The notes beneath the pieces were generated by a model. The model had not been told where the DNA came from and searched no databases. It saw nothing but the letters and a program-made list of their open reading frames with translations. Of a stretch of 64,000 nucleotides of DNA, positions 47,292-62,200 are shown one piece after another. Origin of the DNA: Ascochyta rabiei (Eukaryota > Ascomycota > Dothideomycetes > Pleosporales > Didymellaceae); contig NC_082407.1 in NCBI RefSeq assembly GCF_004011695.2, positions 124,001 to 188,000 on the forward strand. Direction: 5' to 3'. Positions within the stretch are counted from its first letter, which is position 1. Every line of letters begins with the position of its first letter. The position numbers and the translations under genes are program-made.

Positions 47292-50200
47292 TGTCAGATA
47301 ACTGACCTTGCCGAACCAAGTTGGGGGTTTTGGGGTTAACCTCGGTTAACTCAGGGGCTAGCGGCACACGCACATAAAATGAGCCATTAAGACAGATAAT
47401 TATTAATTAATTACCTTTATTATTATCTTTGCACATTAAGCATATTATCTAACAATTAGGAGTCTTACTAACACTACTAAAATACCCTTTTAATATATTG
47501 CTATTAATAATATATAATTTAATAATAATTCTTATAGATTACATAACCTATATATCTTAGTTATATTAACTATAGACCTACTGCGCCTCTCTAGACGTAT
47601 AGGAGAAGATAGACCTAAATTAGACTATCTCTCTAAGGACTAAGCTATAAGTACCTAACACCCTAGACATTACTAACTATAAGAGGAGGCTAGCCCTTAG
47701 TAATAATAAATAAGGAAACCCTTAGCTTCTAGAAATCCTATCTAAACTATTAGCTAACAGCCTAAAGGCATAGAAGGAAGATAATAACTATTAGAAGAGC
47801 TGCCTTAAATCCTACAAGATAGAGGATAGAGACTACTACAAGGAACAAACTAACCTAGACAAGGTAGTAATGTTTATCTAAAGCTTAGTATTACCTTACC
47901 TTATAAAGAACTACTGCTAACTAGGTAAATTAATTTAAATATAGCTTATTAGCCTTAAACATATAGTTAGTATTAATGCTAAAGAAGAACAATTACGCGC
48001 ACGCTACTAATACCTAGTAGCCCTTAAACTAATAAGACAACCTAGGAGCTAGAATACCTAGCCCCTTAAGTATAATTATACTGTAACTAACACTAAAATA
48101 GAGAGTGTTGCTAAAATATATAATATATAAGACACTGTCTAAGACTTCTTAGATTTAGTAATAAAAATAGCGCTAACCTAGGTAATAACATTCTAGGACT
48201 ATAGTAGATAAGAATAAAATATAACTTATAAAGAAATAATAAAACGCTTTTAAGAGTATATAAGTAAGTACTACTCTAAGGGGAGATAGTAAAAGGGCGC
48301 CTTTACTGCAGGGAACAACTTAACTCTTACTACTAGTAGTAAATCTACCCTAGACACTAACAGGGATACCTTTAATATTATTAAACACGTATTATCTACT
48401 CCTACTACATAGGGGAGTTAGAGAAGACCTTATTAAAAACAGAATATTAGTTAAATAACTATATCTAAGCAGTCCCTAAGAGGGGATACAGCAGTAGCTA
48501 GAGAAGTAAAATGCCCTGCTTATAGACAACGCTATAGACTAGAAGATTACTACTATATCTATAAAGGTAAAGCACTAGAATAGTTTACTCTATATAATAG
48601 AATTGCTAAGATAGTATAATTTACAATAGAACAAAATACTAACCTTTAAGATTAGGTTAGATCTGCAAAACAAGCTTACACTAAGACACTAGCTATTAAG
48701 ACATCCTAAATACTAGAGGCACCTCCAGAATAACTATAGGGATAGAAGATATTAATAATTAATATAAGTCTAGTTAAAGAATTATATAATATAGAGCTAC
48801 TAAGCTACCCTCTTAGGAACTCCTTTCTCTTTAACTTAGCATTAACAATCTATATTATAGATAACAAGGGCTAGATATAAGACCTTACTCTACCTGTATT
48901 AAATAACTACCTATAGGTAGGAAACTCCTAGGTATAGATATAGGGATATAGCACTGTCTATCTCTATCTATTAAATATAAGCTAACTAACTACTCTTATA
49001 CTATATAATGTAGCATAGTACCTAGACATACTTTACAACCTTGTCTCTTTCTAATAACTACGTTGATAGGGCATCTAGTGTGCCGGTGCACACGGTGACT
49101 TCCTTAGTAAGAACCAGGATGCTTAGCTAGTGTACGTAATCTGGCTGGCAGAGGGGTATAAGAGACCTTAACAGGAACTATTAAGGCAGGACACCTACAA
49201 CAACAACTGGTAACACTTACTTATAGAATTTAACTACTGTATTACTTATCTCTTTAACCCTTAACAATAATAATAATAAGTATTCTTCCTAATATGCCTG
49301 CTAATAAGATACTTTAATACTTATACTAGAACAAAATAGTAACCTAACTAGGGGGCACAGTATAGCAGGCAACATTGAAATTCTGCTACTCTAAAGGCTA
49401 GGGTACAGCCTAGGAATTATCCTGTTAACTCTGGACTAGGACGTTATTATCTGAATATCTGCCACTCTGAAGGCTGGGGCACGGCCTAGGAATTATCCTG
49501 TTAATTCTGGACTAGGACGTTATTATCTGAATATCTGCCACTCTGAAGGCTGGGGCACGGCCTAGGAATTATCCTGTTAATTCTGGACTAGGACGTTACT
49601 ATCAGACCTATTATTTAGAAAACAAGAAAAACAAGTTTAAAACAAGGCAGGCATCTAGTTAACCTAGAAAAGCCTTAGCTAAGGGACTATCTTAGTCTAA
49701 TTTCTAATACTTATTATATACATCATCCGCACAGTTCTACTCAGCCCTATTCCTCTAGACTTAGGACAAGAGGAACATAAAAGACAGGGACTAAGCTGCT
49801 CCAACAGACAGAGCAATTAAGATTATTCTAATTATAAGAAACTATTATCTTCTTAATATAATAGACTACTAAGGATTAATGTACACTACTATAGATAACC
49901 CTTTAGACTCTATAGAGACACTGTCTTCCCTAACAGGAAACAGCTATTAGGTTGTTATTCTAATAAAGGGAAGGTCTATCTAACTATCCTTTAATAGAAA
50001 GGAGGTTATAGAGTTCCTTAATAACTATAACTGTATAGCAGAAAACAGAGGGTTAAGTAACAAGCAGAAGGTTAGGGTCCTCCCTAACTACTGCTATAAT
50101 TACTGTAGAAGGTTTATTAAACGCCTAAAACTATACGCTTTAGACAATTAGGTTAAGCTTTAGATTGCTATAAAGGATTACTAGAAAGACTAGGACACTG

Positions 50201-53200
50201 CTTAACGCATAGGCAATTAAGTGTTCCTTAAAGCCTATATTAAAGAAACCTCTTAAGCCTTCCCTAGACTATTACACTACTATACTAACTTTATAGTATA
50301 CAGTAATATATATTAGAAGAATAATTAAATTCTAACCTCTAAGGAAGGATACTACTTCTTCTTAGGACTGCTAAAGGTTAATAAGGACCTTATCCTCTTT
50401 AATATGTAAAACAGACTAGACATAAAGGATTAATCTTTATTTATACTTAATAACATCTATAATTTTATAAAAAGGGGGTATAAGCAGCGCTAAGGCTTAA
50501 AGAAATTAGTGCTTAGAAGGGATAATAAATATACTAAGGAAACCTAGCGCCTTATAAACAGCACTAAGGAGCTAATTAACGCTAAGTCTATTGTTACCTA
50601 GGCTAAGGATTAACTAGCTAGTTAGGGTAGTAAGAGCAAAACACCTCTACCTCCTAGTGTTAATAAAGACGTTAAAGAGCTTATCTAGGCAATAGGCGGA
50701 TAGAAGCTATCCCTAGTAGAGGTTAGCACCCTTATAAACTCTAACAATTAGATAAGAGAGATCCTTTAGTCTCCTACTAATTACGCTTACTTTATTTCCT
50801 AAGTAACTAGAGCTAGTGCTACCTAGGAAAGGAACAATAGCTCTTACAGTACTAACGCACCTAGGAACGTTAATCTAAGATAAGGGGTAAACTACTCCTA
50901 AGGAAGAGAGTATAATAACTCCTGTAACATATATAGAGAACTAAACTACTAAGCCTATAAGTGTGAATTATACAGAGCACTTACCTGTATAGGGTAGTGT
51001 AGTTTTTAACTTAACTAAGATAGTTAACACAGATACTACTTTAGTCCTACTTACTATTAAATTAAACCTATCTAAGGATCTGTCCTACCTACTTATTAAC
51101 TTAATTAGTTAAAACAGAAGATTTAAGAGTACTTTAAAGTTTTACAGGATGTCCTAGACTAGCCAGCCTCTGCAGTTAAGCCTGATCTATTTAAAGGTGT
51201 AGACTCTAGGCCTAGAGGGGTAATGTATGGATCTAGGCCAGGCCTAGACGTACAGGGAAAGATTATTAGGAGTGTTAGCGCACTAACTATAATAGATAAT
51301 TACAAGCTAGACTATAAGTTATTACAATCTTTTTAGAACTTCTAAATCCTTAACAAGGACTATTATAAAGTTTATAGTCTTAATTATATTAATAATAGGG
51401 ATATTATACAAGGGGCATATAACGTTAAAGATAGCTCCTCCTTAAACGCAGTAACTAGGTTAGATAAGGCACGCAACTGCTAAGTTAATGCTGTCCTAGA
51501 AAGAGCTTAGAGAGCTGCAGTTAGGAAAGAAAGACCTTTAATATTTTAATAAGCTACAGTTAAGTAAGTATACAATAATGCTAGAGATAGGTTAGTAGTA
51601 GATATTAAAGACTTGTTAGCGTTAAGCCCTTTGCTAATAGAGAGTAAGTAAATAATACCTTTTGCTAGTTAGCCTTATAGTTAGCTGTATGCTATTATTA
51701 AACTACTATTATAAGAGAGGGTATTAGAAACTATTCTACTATTAAATTAGTAAAAGAGGAAGTATTTAATAACTAGCTTAGATAATAGAATAGCAGACTT
51801 ACTTAAACTATCTAAAAACAGGATTCTAACTGCAATTCTTTGTTAAGAAGTACAAGATATTATTATTAGAGACTTAGTCTCCTAAGGTTATATCTAAGTA
51901 ATGTTCCAGAAGCTTATAAAGGAGTTAGACTCTAACCTAATAGTTAGCAGGAGCGTCAACGTGGCAATCCTAGGGGCTAGGGGTTTAAGCCAATCAGGAG
52001 TTAACAGGTCTTACTAGTTAACTACTAATTAGCTAGAAATTATAAAGGTCTGCACTAGCGCTAAGTTTAGCGAAAATTACCCTGCAATTAAGAGCAGTAG
52101 GGCTTAATGCTTTAACGTTAGATTAGAGAGGAATGCTTGCAGGAGCTACTAGGTAGAAGCACACAGCGATACATAAGATAATAAAGATCCTCTAAATAAG
52201 CTAGTAAAAACTATAGAAACTACTAGGTTAGAGAAGCTAGTGTACTAAGATTTACTAACATACTAGGCTTACGTTAGGTTATATATAGTTAGCTGCTTAA
52301 TTAACACAGAAGCTTAGATAAATTTAATAAGGTTTAGTGCTTCTTAAGCGCTAGGAATAGTGTACAAAGAAATAACATACCTAATAGGAAAAGAGCAGGC
52401 CGTTATTATGGCTAATAGTAGCATAGATCTATTTGTTGGAACGTTGTAGAATGTCCTAGTCTAGATTAAAGAAGTTACAACCTTAACGCACTTCAGACTT
52501 ATAAGGAACCTAACAAGATTAGTTATCCTTAGAACACTATAGTGCTTGTTAGTAAGACTAGCTATACAGTACAACGTTTTTAGAAGAACTACGTGCTATA
52601 TTATATCTAATAACAGTAGAAGGAACGCTACCTTTATTGTATTAGACCTATCTCCTTATTAATCTACCCTAGTTAAGCATAACTAGGATAAGGGAAAAGT
52701 TAGGGGAACTCCTTAATTAGGCTGGGATGTTCTAATACTAGTAAAGACCTAATAACACTAAAGTTCTGTTACTTAGTAGAAGTAAACTACTACTTCCTAC
52801 GTACAACTATAGATTTAGGAATCTTAAAAGGCCTAAGTAGTTTTATCTTTACATAGAACAATGCTAGCAGCCTCTAATAGATCTCTAAGGGAGGGGACCC
52901 TAGGCAGGTACATGCAGATAAGGACTTCCTTATCTTACTATCCTAAATAAACTTATAATTATTAAGGACAAGAGGTTAGCATAAAATACTTAAAAACTAA
53001 GAAGTTAACACACTCTATAAATAAGTAAGGGTAAAAGTTTAACCTATTAATAATCTATAACCTAATAAACCTATAGAACTTAGTTAGGAAGACTAGAAAA
53101 GAGTTGCATATAAACAACAGCAGCTAATACTTAGTTTAAGGCTATATAATATTAGGCCTTTTAATTACTTATTTAAAAGGCAATATACCCTATTCCTAAG

Positions 53201-56200
53201 AGGAAAAAGGGTCACTCCCTAGAGAATAAAAGATTAGAAGTTTGGCAATACTCTATTCCTAGTAGAGATAGCACTCTTTAAGGAAATAATCCTAAACAGA
53301 GAAGCAGCTATAGCTTTCACTTTTTCTAAATCTAGGCAGATTTAGAAGGAGGTTTCTCCTCTATACTAGATTAGGACAATCCTATACAAAGCTTAGTAAG
53401 TTAAGACCTTCCCTATTATAAGAAGTCTAGAAGGAGAACTCATTAAGATGTTAAATAAAAGATTAGAATAAGGAATACTTAAGCAAACAACAGCTAATAC
53501 AGAAACCTATAGCATTTAGTGTCTAAGAAAGACAGTAGATTCTAGTTTATTAACAACGCTTAACATATAAACAGGGTCTCTATTTAAGATATAGGAACCC
53601 CTCTAACTATAGACAAGTTCTCTAAGAGGTTTACTAGCTGTAAAATTATATTACTTATAGACTTCTTCTCTAGTTATAACTAGATAATACTGCACAAAGA
53701 CAGCAGAGACATAACAGCAGTTATAACACTAATTAGCCTTTTATAATTATATACCCTAGTTTAAGGGGCTACTAACTTAGTAGCTGTCTTCTAAAGAATT
53801 ATAACAAAGATTCTTAAGGATTACTAGCTAGATACAATTCCTTTTCTTAATAATATTACTAGCAGTAGTCAAAAGACAGATTATAATAGTAAGGAGGCTT
53901 TACCTAGTGTTAGGCGATATATGCTTAAGCACATCTAGCAACTAGACAGGGTCCTTATAGACATAGAAAGAGCTAGAGGTATAGTGTTAGGACTTAAATG
54001 CTACTAGGGACACGATTAATTAGGGGTAGTTAGCTATAAAGTTTTAGCAGAAGGACAATATCTAGCACAAAAGAAAGTTAACAAAACTGCAAATTAGCTA
54101 GAGTGTTAGAACCTAAAGGAGGTCTAGATGTTTATAGGAATTATAGTTTACTACTACATCTAGATACCCTTGTTCGCCTTAAAAGCAAAGCTACTATTCT
54201 AGTTATTAAAGAATAACGCAGTATAGTAATAGGGCAACGCAGAATAGAGCTTAATGTTACTCCTAAAGGAGCATATTATTAACGCACCTACGCTTATAAC
54301 AATATCTTATAAAAATCCTAGTTTAGTATTTCTCTTAGTTAATGCAAGTAATAAAGGCGCAGGAGCATGCCTTAAACAAATAGGCCTAGACAGAAAATAA
54401 CACCTATGCAGATTTAAAAGCACTGTCTAGTCTAACGCAGAAAGTAGGTAGCACTTAACAAAGCTTAAATGCAAGGCAGTTATTTAGGTACTTAAGAAGT
54501 TTAGGATGTAGCTATATAGTATACACTTTATTATTAAGACTAATACTTAAATATTAATTACCTAGCTAAACAGGTTGTTATTAGACCTTCTAGGCTTAGT
54601 TCTAAACAGAATGCTTGCTGCAATTCTACTCTAGAACTTTAAAATACGCTATGTACTAGGAAAGATAAATATAGTTGTAGACGCACTATTAAGATACCTA
54701 AAGCTAGAGAGATAGGAGAACCTAGACAAACCTAAATCTAACGTTAAAGAGTTTATTAAAAACCTAATAGCAAACGTAGAGTTAGGTAACCAGGTTAACA
54801 CAAGGACTACCTAGATTCTAAGAAAGGAATACTCCTAGGAATTAGAGGATATTGCTGTTTTTCTACACTCCCTAAAGACCCTAGTTAGGTTAAGCAGGAA
54901 AGAGTATAGGGCTTAGAAGAAGAAAGCTATAAACTTCTTTAAGAGGGACAGCTACTTATTCTAAAAAATATTAAGGAATATTGCTATTAGGCGTGTAGTT
55001 AATAATGTAGATATCTAAACAGCAGTTATATAGGATATCTACTAAACTATTAGTTATAGAGGCATAAACGCAGTATTCTCTATAGTCTCTTAACAGTACT
55101 ACTAGCTTAACATGTATAGGAGTGTTAAGAGGAAAATCTCTACGTGTAAGGAGTGCTAACTTAGAGTAACTAAGATTATAAAGGATATGCTAACTAGTAC
55201 CTACTCCTATACACTGTAGGAATTAGTTACTATTAACGTTGTGCACATGCTAATAAGCAGAGGCTTCTAGTACCTGGTTACAGCTAGAGAATACTTAAGT
55301 AGGTAGATAGAGGCAAGGGCGCTTTATAATAATAAGTTATTAACAGTAGCAAAGTTCCTATACAAAGACATTGTCTATAGGTAGAGTACTACAAGAAGAC
55401 TTATAGTTAACAGCAGACTAGACTTTACTAAAGTAGTTAAGAGGCTTACTTTAATCTACAGGATTAAGAGGGTACAGGCATCCACATATAACCCTTAAGT
55501 AATAGGAAAAGTAGAGGGTAGATATAAACCTATTATTAACGCACTTGTAAAGCTTAAGGGGTTATAGGTAGACAACCTCCTAATAGTGCTCTTAGCTAAC
55601 AGGATCTCTATACAATCTATAGGATACTTAGCATATTAACTTATTACTAGCTAGAACCTAGTTCTTCTAATTAAACTGTTACTACTAACATAGCAAACAC
55701 TACTATTCTAGAAGGTTAAGAACAGGGCTTAACTACTCGCAATTAGGGCTATGCAGTTGGATCTCTAGGATTAGTTCCTAAAAGATGCAGTTAGCATAAC
55801 TAATTAACTAAGAGCGTTAAAAAAGGAATATTAGGACAATAACAACAAAGTTTAGCATAAGCAGATTAACCCTAGAGACCTGGTTCTACTATAGGACTTA
55901 GTGGGACAAATTAACATGTCTAGGGATAAGAAGTTAAGAAAGAAGTAGCTTAGGCTATACTAAGTGTTACTTAATAGAACGTAGCTAGACAGAGGCACCT
56001 ATTTACTTAAAGACCTTAACAGAACCAGCATGCTACATACAGTACTAGGGTAGAGAATAAAGAAGTTCTATAAGCGTTTACTAGAGGATATTTAGTTAGA
56101 AGAGAGGGGACTTATAAAGGTATAGAGAGAAGATACCTAGAATTAAAACTATAAGGATATGTTTCTACAGAGCAGACAAAATAAGGCTGCTAAGAATTTG

Positions 56201-59200
56201 CGCACCCCTATTCCAGCAGGTAAGGAAAGAACACCTGCTAGTCGCAATTTACTAAGTATTAAAATCTACTCTTAACCTCTTATATAGTACAAAAGACTGT
56301 AATACAAAATATATAATAACTTGTCTAATTTAGACTCTAATAATAAGGAATAGCAGTGCAGTCTATAGGACGGACTACTGAAGATAGGGGGGTAACATCC
56401 TAACTGCCAAAGCCACAAGCTAATTAGCAGTTGCCAGGTCTTACTAGTTAACTCCTAATTAGCTAAAACTTAACGCTAGTAAAAATAACTTAGCCTAGGC
56501 ACTTACTAAGTACAGAGAAAGGTGCAAGCTAACAGCTTATAACTAAAACAACTGTTTATAAACAATTAATAATTATAGCAAGTAAAAGTAAGTAAGTAAA
56601 ACTATAAATAGTAAGTAAAAAACATAAACAGCAAGTAAAAGTGCAGAAGAAAAGCAGGCCTACAGCTGCCTAGGACACTCTTAAAGCAGAGCCACCCTGT
56701 TACTTCTAACTCTCTCCCTTACAACATTAGCTTATAACTTCTTTATATCTACTTAACTACATATAAAGTTCTTAATGTTATAGCAAAGGGCAATTGCACA
56801 GAAAGAGCTAGAACTAGAAGAAGGGGTAGTGCGGTAGTTATTAGTCTTAAAGGCTATTAAGAGTAAGAACATTACTAAGGTTGCTAATATCCTAATGCTA
56901 TACATAGAGGGGTCTACAGTTAGCTAGTTTATAATAGAGATTACTTAAGGAGAGCTATAGGCGCAAAGGGAAAGGCTTAACTTCTAGATAAGTGCAGCAG
57001 TTACTAAGTTTAACAAATTAGCAGCTATAAAACACTTAATATTAGACATTATCTAGTAAACCCTAAACCTAGCTGCATAATATAGAGGCATAAGCAACTT
57101 TAATAGTTAATACCTAGCAATCTAATTAGCAACAGACTACAACTAGAGGAAGATAACAGAAATAGCATAAGCTATAAAGTACATCTGTAAAAATAAGAAT
57201 AGTAAAAACATTCTAGTAAACGTAGGAACACTATACTGCCTACAGTCTACTATAGAGCATATAATACTTAACTTAATTACATACTATATCTACTAAGTAG
57301 ACGCTAACAACCTTACTAAGTTTATTAACTTAGTAATTTACTAACGCCTATCTATACTATAAAAGAGGAGGGACAAGTTCTATAACTTAAGTAACTAGAA
57401 TACAGTCTACTAAGCCCTTACTATACTCTAGTAGGAAATAATAAACTTTATTACGCACCTAAATAACAAGACCTACCTACTTATAGTAAAAGTAAAAGCA
57501 CTAGGTAAAGGCGTACTAAAGCTAAAAGCAACAGAGTAGAACGTGTTCCTAACTAGGGACCTAACTTTAAAAATATACTAATAGTAGATGTAAGCACTTA
57601 CACTGTAGAAGACCTAACTACTAGTACTAATCTTTAACCTAAAAGGTGTTAGGACACCCTACTTGCTAAAAGAAAGGATTACTTAGGAGTAGGCAGTATT
57701 AAATGCTATAAGGTTTAGCTCTAAGAACTTCCTTATACTAATATAAGCGGCGCTAGAGTATATTCTTAACAGAGTTTAGACACTAGCCTCTTTAGCATTA
57801 CTATCTAGGTTATAGTTACTTACTAAGCCAGCAACAAGTATAAGGACCGCAGGCTAATTAAGTGTTTCCCTAGGAGGATTATCCCTTACTCTAACAAGGC
57901 CATAGACTAATACAAAGCTATTCCTAACAGGTAACAAATTCCCTAAGGATGTTATTAAAAGCATTAAACAAGAACACTAAAGGGACCTGTCGTCTGCAAC
58001 ACCTAATAACCTTAACTAGATAGCCTTTAAGTTAGGTGTTAATAAAACAGGAAAGCAGCGCCGCACAATAGATGCAATTTAAGAGCACTAACAGTCTAGG
58101 GGAACGCAATTTAGCTCCGTCACTTTAGTGCTAGAGGACTATTAGACTAGGGAACAATTGTTAATTAGGCTATTAGAATTTAGATTATTTTAAGACGTTA
58201 TAAGCCCTAAAGTTAACTACCTATTAATATTAGACGTTCAGTCTATACAGGAAGACGTAGAGATTAGTAAAGACATAATAAATAATATCTAGGATAGCGC
58301 TAAGTGCAAATGCACTAATAGCTAATCTGCCTTTATTCTCCTCTGTAGAAAGATTAGTTAGAAGCTCCTTAAGGATCTAGAGCGTGCAAAGCTCCTAGAT
58401 GCATAGGTCTAAGAGTGCTGTAAGGGAGGAGAAACTTAAAAGGAGGAAGGTGCTAGTAGAAGAACAATTACCTACTATACAGTTAACCTGTTATAAGTTT
58501 ACTTTCCCTATTCCTAGTACACTGCTAGTAAACTTAGCTTACTACTCTATACTCTTAACACTACTATAATATCTAACCTGCTTATACTAATGCACAAGAA
58601 TAAGACTAGCTAGAGAAAGTAGAAAAGTAACCTAAAAACTAGGATCCTGTTTTAAGAACAGCTCTGTGCACTAAACACGATAGATAGTCTACAGTCCTAT
58701 TAATTCTGCCTAGTTCCCACAGTACTTAACCTTAACTAGAGTAACTTTATCTCTAAGCACCTATCTTAACATTTTTAAGCTAAGGCAGACAGTCTAAACC
58801 AGAAGGGCACTATTGTAGTCTCTGTGTTTGCCTCTATATTTTAAAACAATCTAGAACTCTAGAAAATAGTAGACAAATACTTTAACATATATAACTATTA
58901 TACTTATATAAAGTATAGCAAAATTAACCTAGAGTAGTGTAAGATTATATACTACTCTGTTATCTAACAGCTAGTAAGGGGCAATCTGCAGTACTAGCTT
59001 TACTATGCAGTACTCTGTTAATAAACTAACTTAATCTCCTACCTATACTACACTAAATACCCTAAGCCTAGGGATTAGACGTTCTTTAAGTATATAGATT
59101 GCAACCTCTACAACACTATAGAGTTAGGTAGAGGAATAGACATAATATAGGGCTTAGTATCCTTTAACAATAAAGATACAGACAACTACACTATTGCTCT

Positions 59201-62200
59201 AGAAGGCTTCTACAATTTAGTTCTAGAATACTTAGCTTAGAGGAAAGATAATAGAATTAAACAACGTAATAGTTATATTAAGGGGTAGGTAGATATAGAT
59301 AACTACCCTAAGTTAGCACAAGACGTAGTAGGTGCTAAGTAGAAGAAGTATCCTTGTAAGTATAGGGATGTTAGGATCTTCTACCTAGCACTGCTATATA
59401 GGTCTACTAGACTATCTATAATAAGGCGCAGAACTATACTCCCTTAGTACGTGCTGGTTACAGAGGACAGAGAAACTATAAAGATTCTAGAGATGGGATT
59501 TTATAAGGACATTGCCAGTTCTTATTAGATGCTTATGCTAGAACCCTTATTACTGTTAGGTTATTTAAATAAGTATAGTAGTGCTCCCTATGCTTTCCTA
59601 GCAGATATAGCACTAACTTTCTCTTCCTAGATTTCTAAAGCTATCTATTGCTAGGCTTAGTACAACTCTTATCTAGTCTAGCAAGAGATACTCTGCATTT
59701 TTAGTCTTAATAACAAGGAGCTTATAAAGTTTCTTTAGAAGAGCAGGGATAACAACGTTGCTATAGTAAAGAGGCATTAGCAGTAGGTAAAGATGTCTAA
59801 GAAGCATTGCTTTAGAGCTAATAAAGAGTTAGGTATCCCTAATTAATCCTTCTTTACTAACAAAGGAGTAGTACTAGAATAAAAGAAAGGATAGGAGTTA
59901 TAGAACAGACAGCATACACAGGGGGGTGCTCTTAATAAGTTATTTAACAGTCTAACTGTTAAGGCAACAGAGGCTACTACCTAGATGACATACGAATTAG
60001 GCAGTGCCTTAGACTAGGGTTTATTAAGACACGTACCAGACTTTCCTACCCCTAAGCTATTAGGAGACTCTAGTTAATAACCTACTTAGGAAACTAGGGC
60101 CTTAACAAGATTGCAGAAACAGGGAGGCAGCAAGGGAAAGGAACGAGCAGAGTAATAAGGGGGGTTAGTGATTAGTTTAGAGTTTAGTTTTAACTTAGTT
60201 TATTTGCTTAATAGGGCTAAGCTCTTAGGGGGGGGAGGTTTATGCTGGTGCACACAGTAACTTCCTTAGTAAGAACTAGGATGCTTAGCTAGTGTACGTA
60301 ATCTGGCTAGCAGAGGGGTATAAGAGACCTTAACAGGAACTGTTAAGGCAGGACACCTACGACAACAACTAGTAACCCTTACTTATGGAATTTAACTACT
60401 GTATTACTCGTCTCTTTAACCCTTAACAACGATAATGATAAGTATTCTTCCTAATGTGCCTGCTAACAAGATGCTTTGATACTTATACTGGAACACTAGT
60501 AGCACACAAAAGGAGATCTAACTTAGCTTAGATAAGTAGACAACATAGCTATTATATCCTTAGATAAACAACATAGATAATAGGTACTTAGAGAACAGCT
60601 ATAGACAGCATTTGTAATATAATTAACACAAAGCTAAATACCTAAGACTACTACTACTCTGCTATAGCACAAGCAAATAGGGCACTCTAGAGCTGCTACT
60701 ATTAAACACCTTATCTAATAATCTTAGGGGGTAAGAGTTAGGGGTATTACTACAGTCTAATGTAATACTTACAGACAAGCTAAGACTAAGAGGTAAATTA
60801 GTTAAATACTACAAATAAGTACTAAAGGACTAGGAGAACGTATAGTAATTAACTTCTACTTATATAAAGAAGGAAGCTTTACTAAGAAAAAGAGCTAATT
60901 GCTTACTATTAACAGGCAATCTAGCTTCCTCTAGGACTTCTATTTTAAAGATAATTAACTAGAAAAGATAATTAATCTACTTCCTAGACACTCTTACACA
61001 ATTCCTGTTAAAATAATACAAGATCTAGGTTAAGGTAATTAAGTGTAATAGTAAAATTACTATAATAAAACTAGAAGTATTAAGATAGTGCGCTGCATAA
61101 TTAATTAGGCTTAAGCCTTCTACACTAGACACCTAAGCACAGAACAGAGGTGCTAAATACTTAGGGGGTGTAATAAAAGATAAGGCACGCACTATAAGAT
61201 TAGATGTAAACCTACTATAGGAAATATAGCTAGAGATTATAAGGGCAGCAGTATACCTACACAACTAAATACTAAGGTTATTAAATAACTAGAAAACGCC
61301 CTATAATATGTTCTTTACCTATATAGCTTAACTAGCTAGCCTAAATATATAAAGTAGGAAACTAAACAAGGCATATCTAAAAGTATATAGATATAAAGCC
61401 TTTACTCTTATAAGTAACACCCTTTAAGTAAAATTATAACTCTAGTAACTAGACCTAAGAGCATAGGTAGGATACCTAGTAGGATACTAATCCTTAAATA
61501 TATATTAGATATAGATTCTAACCTTAGTAAAAGTTATTAGTATAAGAGATATAATCTTTAATAAGGATACTGTCTTTAGTAGCTAGACTTAGGACCTAAT
61601 AGACAACCTTATGCACAGCACTCTTAAAGAGATAGCAACATAGACAAGAAGCGTAGAGCTTCTGCCTCTACCCTAAAATAAGGCTAAAATCTAGTTATTC
61701 TATAAGGATAATACTATTACACACTTAAATACTACAGAAGATTAACTAGAATATAATAATAGACAGAAAGCTAGACATATATATATAACTCCTCCTCTAA
61801 CTCTACTACTAGTTACGTTGTTGATAAACATGTTGTTGTTATCCTAGTTAGCAAGAGGTAACAGCTAATTAGGAGTTAGCAGGTAGCACTAGTTAACTGC
61901 TAATTAGTTAGAATTAACGCTAGCGTAATTTTAAGGAACTTTACAAACTATCCTGTAGAAAGCTGCATTTATAGCTAGTATATATAGCAGATGCATAGGC
62001 ATATACTAGGGCAATAATATTAATAAGGCTAAATTAAAACAAATATTAAAAAAAGGGCTTAAGCCTTATTAAAGCTAACTCCTACTAGGGCTAACAGCAC
62101 AATTAAACCTAGAGGACTACCTGCTTTACTAATAGTTTAAAGAAGCTAAGCAAGAACACCTTAGCAGCTATTAGAACATAAAGTTATAGTCTAAAGTACC